From NCBI GenBank assembly GCA_000469685.2, contig LS997562.1, forward strand, positions 1,406,326 to 1,470,325: a stretch of 64,000 nt of DNA, written 5' to 3'. Position numbers and translations under genes: made by a program. A model generated the notes under the pieces. That model saw nothing but the letters and a program-made list of their open reading frames with translations, did no database searches and was not told the origin of the DNA. The stretch comes from Haemonchus contortus (lineage: Eukaryota > Nematoda > Chromadorea > Rhabditida > Trichostrongylidae). This document shows, in pieces, positions 49,501 through 60,788 of the stretch. Position 1 is the stretch's first letter. Every line of letters begins with the position of its first letter.

Positions 49501-52500
49501 TATAGGGGAGAGAGATGGGGTTATGCTCAAGTTCTGGATAATGTTAATGATAATAGGCAAAAAACGATGATAGGCGAAGAACTAAACAGCAGGTACAACT
49601 AACACGCGTTCATTGAACAGCCGTTCTTCAAAGTTTTGTTTTTGTTATCACGGAGACTGCCAGTGAGTGATGTATGCATGTCATTTAAGCTTTCGTCATC
49701 ATAGCCTCAGCGATTCATGACAAGGACATTACGCTGATTTCACTTGAAAATAAGTCAATTGTTGAAATACTCTTCCCCCTGGTCGACATCTGTGACAGTT
49801 TGACTACTTCTAGTCACATGATACAGTGACCAAACAGTGGAGATTCTTTCAGAGGCAAAAAACATTTGTTCAGCGAAGGAGGATGTTCCAAAAAAGATTT
49901 CAGGTTAAGGAAGACAGAAGAGGAAGTCTTGGAAAAAAGTCAATAAGTCACCTGGGGTTTCATGCAATGTTTGGCGTGTCTCTGCATGCATTGGTGCATG
50001 CTTAAGTTGGGTGTAGATTTGATGGCTGGTGTATTTTTCTTCAACAACATAACAAAAATGGGAAGCAATTTGGAGTGATGAGCCCTACGCAGTTTCAGGC
50101 CGCGTTTGAAATGGGGCATACACCTGTTTGCTACGTAGCTGCGTAAGAAGGGTGGCAAGTGATTGGCCTCTCTCTATATTTGAAGGACAAATATCAACGA
50201 AATTGGAAAAGGAGACAAAACAAATCAAATCAAAGCTATTGATGATTAGACTGATGAATGTTATAGCCTTAGTGAAAAAAAAACTTGGTTCAGCGTTTTT
50301 CTGAAGTTGGAAAATCGGAAGATGGGAGTGGAGGGTAGGGTTTGGCATCAATTCCGAGAGGATATAAGTCTTTAAAGTATGGAACACTATCCGTTTCCCC
50401 GAACGATCGCTACTAGAACTGATCGGTACCCTCTGCTGATTGAGTTTTATAGTAGGAAAACATCAGGAATCAATCGAATGCAACTGAGGTGTTGAAAAAT
50501 TCTGCAGAAGGGCATGACATTCATCTGATATTTTTCAAAAGACTAAAATTTCAAACATTTGCGAAGGAATGCCGGCTGTTCAGTAAATTGCTTTTTCAGA
50601 ATGATGCAAGTAGTCGACACTGTGTCAGAACTACTGCAATTACCCCGCGAAGAGTCTTATGAGGTACATCTTCTTTGATCCTTTTTAGGCTTTGAAATTC
50701 TGCTGGGAATTTTTCTTGGTTTCAGGAAGAGGACGTCCATTTGAAGAGTCGAGCCGAATGGAATCCACGCCATGCCGCTGAAGTGATAGCAGCATCTCTT
50801 GGCGCCAAGATTTCCACGGACAACTCAAGTCTTTTGTGAGTCAAACAATGAATCTGTCCCCTTCCAGCAGATGGTCGCGTCCACTTCACCCTGACCGTTT
50901 AGCTCCCGAGCCACGTCTCCCGATCGTAAATCGGAAATGTCGGAAACGGACAGTCGACGGCGGGGCAACAGTGTAGATTCCTTCAGAAGGACGATGCCCT
51001 TGGAACCAAACGTGTTCGTGAGTCTCAAACGTATCAAATGTGTTCAAATCCGTCTTGTTACTCTAACGTTACATTGAAGGTTCGCGATCGGCCGTCAGCC
51101 ATGTCATTTCGTGAACGCTCCGTTGCCTCGGATGACGCTCACACAATTCATAGTCTAGTAGGGTAAGTGGCGCTAGAATTTACTATCGAGTACCACACGT
51201 AGTGCTGCATTAGAGTAAATTTCACCAAAAATCCACTTCCCCCTCACTTGACTACGGTACCCCTTGAAAGTGGAAGCCCTTCCATGATTCTAGTGCTTGC
51301 GAAACTAGTTGAAATGTTAGGGCGAACTTGTTGCTAGCACTCGAACACAAGTACGAAGGAGCCGTGAGCAGTTGCGCATCGTTAGTGCTACTCTGGGATT
51401 TACCCACTTCGTTGTTAACAACTAAGCAGTGAGGACCCTGCCGTTTTATTTTTTACGGAAGCAATTGTTTATCGCTGTTTCTTTGCGAGATAAATTGTAA
51501 TCTTTTACTCAAAAAGCTGTGGAACGAGCTGGCTTGGTGTTTCAATTGAGATTAGCAGAGCGTGTTGTTAATTGTTATGCAGAAGTGCAGCGAAGAAGAA
51601 GGAAGTAGAAGACGATTGAAAATCCAAATGAATCGAAAAGTTCTCATCGGTGATGAGCCTATGATGATTGTAGGTTACATACTACCGAAGAACTCGGCTA
51701 GTGAGTGAACTTTCAAGCTCAAAATCTTGTGTTTAAAAGCAAATACAACGAGTAACCATTCAAAAATGTTAGAACCCCTTCGGATGCAGCAATAAATAGC
51801 CTCCCCCCTCTTCCAAATACTGGCGTATTCAGCGAGTGTAGCACAGATAATGGAAGCGTTGTCCTTCGCCGAAATCATCCATGTGCACTTCAATTTGAGG
51901 ATTCCCTTTATTTGGTGCACGCATCGTTAATCCTCTTATATTTTTGAATCATTGGAGCGGCTTGGCTTGGCCACTTTGCCTAGAAACTTTTGCTCCCCAT
52001 TCAGTTTTGGATTTTCATCGATTTTGGAGCGAAAATTCGATGCTAATTTGAAATTGTCATGAGCTACGATAAATAATGATTAATAACACTAAATAACAGA
52101 TGAGAGTAGAGACAACACAAATCGAAGTAATGTGTTCATCTTGGAAATTTGCAACTGATAAAAATGGCGGTTAACTGCGAAGCTCGAAGGTTTTCTCGCT
52201 ATACGGAATAGTTTCGAGCAGAACGGACGTACTGAAAGAGGCAAAAGTCAGCTGATTTCCGAATAGCTCTTCAGGGGCATCACAAGCATTGAAAGTTTGT
52301 GAATGATGTCCCAAATTCGGGCATGCATGATATCACAGACACACAGCCATAATCTATCGATGATGAAGTGGTTAGAATCGCAAGGGCATAGAAGACCATG
52401 ACGAGATGTCATTTACTCGAGAACGGGTGCATTAAAAGTACTGAAAGCGTTTAAAGGTGAATAAGGATGAGGATTCAATATTTGTGGCTTTAGAGAATCA

Positions 52501-55500
52501 AAAGCCATACAGCATAATAGATGTCATAGAAGGGCTGTGAGCTCGGGTGCGCGTATGGGGTAAACTGGTGAGCTTGATGATGGCTTATGATATCAGATTA
52601 CATATGATTTGGTCTCCGCCTCCCCACTACTTCTCCGGAGGGCATTAGACTGAGGCAAGCTACACAACGAAAACACGTGGTCAGGAGGAAGGTTCATAAC
52701 AACTTGACAACTTGGTTTCCTTCTCGACTGCTCTAGGCTGGCCACTCTGGCGATCGCTGTTGCTAACCGAGGACGCCAACGTGTACCCCACAATTCCATT
52801 GTCTGGTTTTGTGTGTTTACCATGTGTTCTCTGCTACTGAACTAGTGCGAATTGATTGCAGCAGGGCGGTGAGGCGGTTTCTGATTCGGGAATGTTTCCC
52901 CCGACCAGCCATGTCACTTACGAATGTATTGTTATGCGCCCTATTGGAGTGCCCTACCCAGACGAATATCTGCGGACAGCCGATTTCCCTCACGCGCAGA
53001 AAAACACCTAGAGATTTGTGCGGGTTCACATAGTTGATTTTCGCTTTTGGTCATGTTCTGGTGAACTAAATGTTGTGGTTTACTTACAGAGACGAAATTT
53101 CTTCGAGCTTTTTTCTGCCCCGAGTAGTCCTTCTATCAATTTAGGTGATTGTGATGACCACTAGTAAGGATCCGTGTCTGTTCGATTTGCTTTTGAGATC
53201 TGCTCCTCCTCTTTCAGTTTTATCGTTGAGCACTGCATATTTGATTGAAGGCCTCCACTCACATGTACGAAATCGGTGTCACGGGGATCCGTTGTGCTAC
53301 TGATAATGTTAATTGCGAGAAATTTCGAGAGTACTGACACTCCACTTGACCTCAATTTGACTATTCTATCATAGAAGTCTTTATGGAGAGAACAGAAGAC
53401 CTGCTGTGATCGGAAAGTCTGGCACGGCCATTCGAGTTGGCTGTTTCTTTCTCATCGGTTTATTGATTACAACTGTGAGAAGGGTCTCCTAATGTGCATT
53501 AACTGGGTGAACTCGTTTACATAAATGAATTCATGTCGTGGTATTTATGCCGTTTTGCTCCTTTGTAAGCGACCTTCTGAATTAAATCCTTCGAATGGGC
53601 TGGTCAGGGCGTCGTGGGGCTTTCATGTGTCGTGCGGAAATCCCTTTTCTGTTTCCTCCCACTTCTCTATTGTGGGACGAAACAGAATATGTAGGAAATA
53701 TTAGAAATCTCCTGGAACAGCAGAATGCATGGAAACGCTTGTGCACAGGTGAACAGCTTTTGAGCTATAGCCTCTTGATTGGCTCCCACCATGACGAGAA
53801 ATCTTCTGGTTTCATTTTCTAGAAAGAAATATCCCAAGGGTGTTTTGGAAGATCTCAAATTATGTAACTTGTTGACCGGGCAACTTCGATTGATATGCTA
53901 TTTGAAGAAGTACATATGAGTTGTCGAAGTCGAAGCACACGACGGGACCCAACAACTGCGTCACACTTTTCACAAGCTCGTGTCTATTTTCTCCGATGAT
54001 GGTTGTGATTCATGCATCTCTTCCCATTGCAGGTCTCCAGTTCCGTCGCACGCCAGCGGCGAGTCGAAGCCTGGCTCGGTGATGTCGTCGATTCCAGCCT
54101 ATCCATGTGACCAGTCGTTTGGCAGCACAGCAGTGAGTCCTTTTTCACGTTACCACCCATTCAGGCACCTGAACTGCTTGTACTGGTTGTACTGCTTGTA
54201 CTGCTGCTTGCTGCTTGTTCTTATGGCCTTTTCTTTATTACAGTCTTCCACATCCCAAGCGATTACGCCAACTCCGTTCGCGGCTACCGCCACAACGAAT
54301 GGTTCAGTTGATACCGAGGGCACTTCAAAAAATAATGGTAATGGGTCGAATCGAGATCGCGTGATAGGCAAAAATTTCTTGACTCGACCGATCTGTGTCC
54401 AGACATTCTCCACTGCCACCATGCCCAGCCATCTGGTCATCTCGGACAGTTGTGGTGGTGAGTGGTTTGTACATGCCCCCAAACACCCCCAAAATGACGA
54501 ATTTGAATGTTTTCAGGCGTTTACGTTACGGACTTCGAAGGCAGGATTAAAGAGCACGTATTAGTGAAGAACTCATCGGCAAGCTCAGTGGCCATTGATG
54601 AGAAGAACGAAGTGATGTGCGTTCTGGTTTTTTTTTACTGTTTTTCTTTCTTTTCTATCTTTTCGTTCCTTCTCCCTCACCTTGTTCTTTTCACACCTGC
54701 GCAGCAATCCAATGGTATTACCTTTCGTCTGCTGTTCCCCATTTTTTTTAGCTTCTCTCTCGTACCCTCGTCTTCTGTTGTTTAATCTTTACTACCTTAC
54801 TTTCTTCTTTCTGCTAACATTCTTTTTTTCTTCCTGTCTCGTGATCGCTTTCTTTTGGTCTGATTCCATTTGATTGACCCTTCCTTCTAGAAGGCTTTTT
54901 CTTAGAATCTTGGAATTACCGGGGTTCATTCACGAACAAATCGATCAATCAAAACCACATTAGAAAAAATCTCACCAAATCAAATATCAATCGGAATCGC
55001 AAAAAGGCCTCACCAATTACGATCGAACACAGCCGAATGCCATTTTCGAGAGAATACTTATGACCGGAATATATACCCCTGATCTGTTCAGCACTCTCTT
55101 TGTTCAGCAATCTGATCTGAATTATCGGCTCCCAATGTGCACTTTCGGACTGTTTCTTTTTTCGGACTTCAACGCCTCGTTTTAACTACTCAGAAGCCAA
55201 AGTTTTTATATCTTTTACCGAACTCGTAGAACCAGGTCCCATCGTAACTTGGCTCTTTACTGAAATTTTTAATTAATTAATTAATTAATTAGTTAATTAA
55301 TTTGTTTATTAGGAAGTTCGGAAAGCAATTTCGATTTTTGAGCGTTTTGCAGAATTTTTTCTCCTATCGAATGTACTTTAGTCAGTGATGACTCTTTCTC
55401 GTAGAACTTCCAATTATTTGGCCAATGAATTGGCCCATATGGGATTTAATAGCCTCACCTTCCATATAGGTTTACCTATTGAAGGAGGCCTGCATAAAAA

Positions 55501-58500
55501 TAAGTGGTATTCGAACGGCGCGAGATCAGGGCTGTATGGCGGATGTGGCATTAATTTTCAACAAAGCTTTATCGGTTTTTGCCGACTCATAAAATATTAA
55601 CGCTGCGGTTTTGAGTCGTCTTAGTGCAACGCTACTCCTCTGCGACCCGCTAGCTTCGAAGGATTTTTTATTTACTTCTTTTTATTTATTTTTTATTTAC
55701 TCCGTTAGATTTTGATAAGTAGAGGTATAAGTTAAAATGCTGGTTCCTCACACTTCAAACCACTTCAACACTTGTGATCCCATCGAATTAATAGCGTGAC
55801 CTTCTTTTGATGAAGATCAGCTTCGGACCTCGTTTGAGTAGGTTCATCCGGGATTTACCGCAATTGTTTATGAGTAACGTCATGGTATACATTCCAACTT
55901 TCATCAAGGACCACTTCTTGCTTCTTGAATGGGTGGTCTTCACGGCGTTTGACGCGCAAATCCCAGCCATTAACTCACAACGTCAAGTGTTACTCACTCA
56001 ACTGATGTGGCACCTGACTAGTCCAAGTATTTCGCTATTCTCTTTAACTTTCCCATGTTTACGATGGATTTCGCAGTAACTTTCATGGGTTACATGATTG
56101 TCGGCTACGGCCAATGCCATCAAAAGATCATCATGCATGCCTGCTGGTCACCTCGATGAGAAGAACTGGCTAGGACGAAATGTCGGGAACCAGTCTTCAC
56201 ATGTGCTCTAGCACATGGGGAAACATATGGCATTTTCACCTTATGTTTGACTTATATTATGGGAAACGCCAGCTCTTCAAACACGATAGAAGTAACAGGG
56301 TGAAATGTGCAGGAAATGCTCTAGCCAACGCCATGTCCGAACTGATGTTAAAATTACAAATTCAAGTGGAATTTTCAGAATTTTCGAAAACAAAGTGCAA
56401 ATATGTACCTACAATATATGTGAAATAGGCAACTAGCAATACTTTTCAGTTTTTCCTACGGTTCCTTCAGTCGTTCTCAACGAATTTCGATGAAATTCTT
56501 CAGAGTTTGTTCGGTTGTTTATCTGCTCCTGGTCCCCTTAGCCCTTCCTTAATTTGAGTTGCTCACTCATCCTCTGTTTCCCTCCTACTCTGATCATTAC
56601 CATATCTTTCATATCCTCTCAATTTCCTCGTTTTCTTGACATTATCTTTTTCTCCCAATAGCTGTCGTTTCCTTGCTGTGCTTCATTAACTATTCTAGGT
56701 ACGTTAGCATAATGCAATCAAAAGGACGATCGGTGCATGTCTTCGATATCGCGAACAGCTTCAGAAAGCTCGATGTGAGTGTATGGGTGGGGTTTTCTCC
56801 CAGAGCTTCCTCCATGATATCCTACTATCCAGGTCATCCTCTGCCCAAAAGACCCCAAAATTGAGATGAGCCGAACGCGATGGCTGACCGTTGGGCCGAG
56901 GGGTCAGTTGTTCATGGTCAGTGGGGACAATGTCAAAAGTGCAGTGTGGTGCTACGTCAGGGCTAAAAAGGTATCAGCTCTTGATTCATTTTTTGTCCAT
57001 CTATCATTAGCCTTTGAAACGCTACCTTACAGGCCTGGAAAACTCTAAAAGAGTCTCGAAAAACTCGATATCAGTACGTCAGTGTGGCAGAAGATCAAGC
57101 AGAATACAAGTAGGTTTTGCATGCAAACGGCCATAAACCGTGTCTGCCGATTTGGCATTTCAACTGCAGCCACAATTGTTCATTAAATTCTCTTTGAATC
57201 TCTCCACCTTACCCATGTAGCAATTGAGCGTGAGTGGGTCAATAGGTCGGGCATGTTTTGCTGCTTCATTCTCACTTCGAAAACACTGCATGAACGCGAT
57301 TGGTTCTGACGCTTCGAATAGCGATGGACGTCACAAAAATGAGAATGCCATTGTTACGACAACTTGCCGCGTCCGATGATGTCCTCGTTGTTCTAGTGTG
57401 TGTGTATAGAATTCGCCGAAACTGTATTTGTGGCTATCTTTTCTCCTACGCTACCGATTTGCTAAAATGTTCTAAATGTTATACGTAGTAGTGTAACATA
57501 CAAAACACATCACCTGTAATTCATTCCAACAAGTTTGGCAAACAAAAGCGCATATTCTTCAGAGGAGCTAACAAAATCGAGACACAACGAAAGAACCATT
57601 TTGTCAGCAAAATTGTCGTAAAGTGCGAAAATCACCATAGCTTCTTTAAAGGAACGGTTCACGATTAAAATGGTTCCTGAGACTCCCCGCTGGAATGAAT
57701 CTGTGGCTGAGGCACTAAACCATAGGAGGGGAACCCAGAAATCCTTACCATGTACAAAGCACAAATGTCCGTTTGTCTGTTTTTCTGTTTGTCTGTAACA
57801 CTCTCTGATATGGTGCCGTTTGAAAATCAAATGGAACAACTCAGACAGGTTGGAACAGGTGCAGAATGAGCCGAATTCCTTGGGTACACGTGGTTCAAGC
57901 CAGGCTCCGCCCACTAGGGGCGGGGTGTGTGCGAAAGGAGTAGTTCACCGGAAATCTGTAACTCCTGTTCTCCTGAGCCTCGAGTATTGAAATTTGGCGG
58001 ACATGCAGGCGGCAAGATGGGGAACTAGTGGTAGGTGGCAGGCGTTGACTGCGCTCTTTGGGGGCGGGGTTGCGCGCAAATAGTCGATTTGGACCTGGGG
58101 CGTTCAAATTTGGCGGAGAAGTTGGCGGCAAGGTGGGATAGCTAATGGCAGGTGACAGGTGTAGACTCCCCCACTCACTGGTTTTCATCACGAACTGTGC
58201 CTTTACGCCTACACGAATACGTGTCTCCCTCTTATAACCATTGTAAACACCGAAACGCGATTCTTGCGATTTCAGAGCAGTTGTTCTGTTGACTTGTGAT
58301 GCGGCCAACAATCGTCTGCTGCTGTTCGTCGTCGACCACACCTTATCACTTATCAACGAGTACGATCTCAGTAAGACTTATCGTCTCTCAGAGCACATTT
58401 CCAGCCCTGCATCGGCAATCGTCGATCAAGTATGCATTTTTCAGTTCTAAACGCTAAATTATCGCATAATGAGATAATACCCATTGACCAGACAACAGCT

Positions 58501-60788
58501 TATACGGCACCCAGCCCTTCCCGTACACCACACCGAGAAGTCCTTCACCTGTTCTGCTTGAGGAAGTTTTTTTTTCCGTTTCCGCACAGGGTTAAGACAA
58601 GTAATTGTCAGAGAGCATCATTACGATCCCGCAACTGCTGCTACCCCTCCTTTTACGCGCTCCCGAGAAGGAGGGTATCCCACCAGCGTTCCCCCACCCC
58701 TCCCTCCTCCCCAAAGTACAGACGTGCCTTCTCATGATTTTTGCATGGGACGGAACATTCACCCAGAACTGGATGAACGCGGCAAACCACGCGGTGAAAT
58801 TCGTGGTGATTAAAACAACTTTGGCGCCTATCATTATAGCACAAATTTGAAGTGGAATAGATGGGTATCATCAGCTGGCCCTACTTATTCAATGTACTTG
58901 AAACCCGTGCCCCAATAATAGGCGCCAAAGCCGTTTTAATCACCACGAACTTCGCCGCGCGGTTTGCCGCGTCCATTCAGTTCTGGGTGAATGTACAAAT
59001 ACCCGATTTTTTTCGGGGGACGCACGATTCGTGCGATTCCGGACGCGCGCGGCAAATTGCGCGGCGAAATTCGCGATGATTCAGACAACTCCTGCGCCTA
59101 TCATTGGAGTACAAACTCGAAGTAGAGTACTTCAGTAGGGTCGGACAATCCTACTAACCTACTTTACCTCAAATTTGGGCCCTAATGATAAACGCCGCAG
59201 TCGTCCGAATAGCACCGAATTTTGCCGCGCGCATCCAGAATCGCACGAATCGACACACACCCCCGATTTTCACACGTTGATTGAGGTGTGCTGTACGTAA
59301 TCTCATATACGAAACAAGTGTAAAAAATGTATTGGGTTGTAACATAAGTTCGTAGAGTTTTTCCACAAAGATTTATTCTAACAAAAAAACAATAATTATA
59401 ATAATAAATCAATCAATGATGCATCCTCCTAATACTGTTTGCGACCTCTTTCAATCTCTCGACCAACTTGTTGATGCCGTTCCGCCAAAAATCGGCCGGT
59501 CTGGTGTCGAAGAAGTTGTTGAGCCAGTTTTCAAGAACCTCTTCGCCATCGAAGGTAACACTCCTCATTTGGTTTGACAGAGAGCGGAAAGGTGGTAGTC
59601 GGTAGGTGCAAGATCCGGAGAGCACGGTGGATGCTGAAGAACCACTCATTCAAGCTTTTGGAGTGCTGTTTTGACGACTTAGGCATTATGGGGCCTGGCG
59701 TTGTCGTGGAGCAAGATGACCTGACCTTGTCTATCGGGTCTTTTCAGCCGAAGAGCCTCACTAACACGGTTTAGCTGGGCAATGTAGACCTCCTTGTTGA
59801 CAGTAGCGTTTCGTTCGAGCATTACCCAGTGCACCATGCCTTTCCAGTCTCACCAAACGCAAATCATGACCTTTTTTGAGTGAAGGTCTTGCTTGACTCT
59901 CGGCTTCATTGTCTCTCCTGGGGCCACCCAGAGACACACCTAAGACACCTTCCTCGTACACACTGCATATGTCCCGAGCGGCTTCGGCTGCTTATTGACC
60001 TCGATGAAAAGCAGATGTCGAAAATGCTGATTTTCTCCTCCTGGATATTCCAATTCTGAGCCAGAAAAAAGACGTACACCTAGATTATCCAAAAAAACGA
60101 ACAACACCGTTTGATAGAGGAGAAAGAGCTCTTTCGAATGAATATATACACTTCACGAAAAAACAAAGCGAGCCGTTGTAGAACGACCCTAACACAAAAC
60201 TCTACGAACTTATGTTACAACCCAATATATAAGTATAACGCGCGTTGCTTTTTTTACCGGAAAATGTTCAAGCAATCACTTTTAAGCATGGTAATCTTCT
60301 TGTGCTCGACTACGCGAATGGTAAGCTGTGGATTCTACTCTCTGGAGTAAAGGGAGTACGGCGTCTGAAAGAGATCCATTTCGAAGAGCCACTAGCTGCA
60401 CAAGAAGCGCTTGGAATCAGCTCCAGTGTCAGTTTTATTTTTATATACTTAATAGAATATACTATGGTAGGTATTCACAACTGGCACATAACCGCTTTCA
60501 CGTATAGTCGAGCTAATCTGACATCGTTGCTACGTAGCTCATCGAGAATGAGTAGATTTTTTCTTCGATGATTACATATTTCCTCGCCGTTACCCCTGTG
60601 ATAGGGTCGAAAACTATTCTGTTCAGGGGGATGAGGTATTTGTGGCGTGCTTCAACCGATGCGAGGTTCGTGTGACCAAATACCTGAACGATGGTGTGCT
60701 GACACCGTTCAACTCCTCTGCCATTCGAACGTCGTCGGACAGCCGTCGAAGCGCCAGCGTCCCTCGACCGCCTGAGAGTCAGGTCTAG
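46572..60788 (+). CDS. Coiled-coil plus NHL-like beta-propeller protein, unidentified
   Basis: Nineteen exons join in phase to 725 residues: 46572-46731, 47572-47624, 48564-48632, 48678-48821, 48901-48987, 49045-49148, 50600-50663, 50726-50835, 50903-51017, 51080-51162, 54033-54132, 54244-54457, 54517-54616, 56699-56774, 56833-56970, 57033-57109, 58276-58429, 60260-60427, 60627-60788. Residues about 1-30 are Ser/Thr-rich. Residues 95-171 are helical and probably coiled-coil (KLIHEQKLAVKEFIAK, EIILLNELGRSLEA). Residues 290-434 form a Ser/Thr-rich linker. From 435 on, six blade-like strands recur: VYVTDFEGRIKEHVLV, MYVSIMQSKGRSVHVFD, LFMVSGDNVKSAVWCY, VVLLTCDAANNRLLLFV, LLVLDYANGKLWILL, VFVACFNRCEVRVTKYL. 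The order coiled coil then propeller recalls TRIM-NHL proteins, but no RING or B-box is encoded in these exons. Exon 18 lacks an AG acceptor. A start further upstream is possible, because the exon containing this ATG is open back to TTTTAG at 46560. Confidence 0.8.
49149..50599 (+). other. Intron 6 of the propeller gene, about 1.45 kb
   Basis: Donor CAG|GTCAGG and acceptor TTTTTCAG|AATG preserve phase 2, giving DPVR followed by MMQVVDTVSELL. I see no additional gene or transposon inside. Confidence 0.7.
51163..54032 (+). other. Intron 10 of the propeller gene, about 2.9 kb
   Basis: Donor GTAGG|GTAAGT and acceptor CATTGCAG|GTCTCC join SLV-G-SPVPSHASG in phase 2. Short ORFs on both strands have no recognisable content. 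It is the longest intron of the gene and a place where regulatory sequence could sit, but none is visible. Confidence 0.7.
54172..54218. repeat. Short tandem repeat in intron 11 of the propeller gene
   Basis: Imperfect tandem copies of a 9-base unit, TACTGCTTG (variants TACTGGTTG, CTGCTTGCTG), within the small intron 54133-54243. Confidence 0.7.
54617..56698 (+). other. Intron 13 of the propeller gene, about 2.1 kb
   Basis: Donor GTGAT|GTGCGT and acceptor CTATTCTAG|GTACG join two parts of one propeller blade (VAIDEKNEV-MYVSIMQS). It contains a pyrimidine-rich first 270 bp and the AATT-type repeat at 55266-55302. I see no gene. Confidence 0.7.
55266..55302. repeat. (TTAA)n simple repeat
   Basis: About nine tandem TTAA/AATT units with one interruption (TTAGTTAA), in intron 13 of the propeller gene. 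Confidence 0.85.
57990..58165. repeat. Two diverged direct repeats in intron 16 of the propeller gene
   Basis: About 55-60 bases beginning AAATTTGGCGGACATGCAGG (near 57990) recur near 58108 as AAATTTGGCGGAGAAGTTGG. Both continue into GCGGCAAGATGGGG / GCGGCAAGGTGGGA, then a GGCAGGTG-like stretch ending GTAGACT / GTTGACT. They are spaced about 115 bp apart, are GC-rich against their surroundings, and are non-coding. Confidence 0.65.
58752..59262. repeat. Double palindrome of four related GC-rich repeats
   Basis: Copy A (about 58752-58846) and copy B (about 58911-58998) are inverted to each other. They share CATTCACCCAGAACTG, GCGGCAAACC(A/G)CGCGG, TTCGTGGTGATTAAAAC and TTTGGCGCCTAT. Copy C (about 59025-59105) is a diverged direct copy of A, and copy D (about 59175-59262) is inverted to C; C and D share GATTCGTGCGATTC and GCGCGCGGCAAA. 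The layout A-B'-C-D' is that of palindromic non-autonomous transposons or a duplicated foldback element. It lies in intron 17 of the propeller gene, just upstream of the mariner. Confidence 0.75.
59332..60225 (-). mobile_element. Mariner-family transposon, internally deleted and disabled
   Basis: The ends are perfect 30-bp inverted repeats beginning TTGGGTTGTAACATAAGTTC, flanked by TA at 59330-59331 and 60226-60227. The remnant transposase is on the minus strand. Its N-terminal part is vestigial (CSVYEEGV). After an apparent junction come VMICVW, HWVMLERNATVNKEVY, the second catalytic Asp in VILLHDNARPH, the third in HPPCSPDLAPTDYHL, and the C-terminal FFDTRPADFWRNGINKLVER. Stops and frame changes interrupt it, and no segment with the first catalytic Asp is present. 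At 894 bp it is about 400 bp shorter than usual mariners. It cannot encode an active transposase, but its intact ends could still be mobilised by a relative. Confidence 0.93.
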
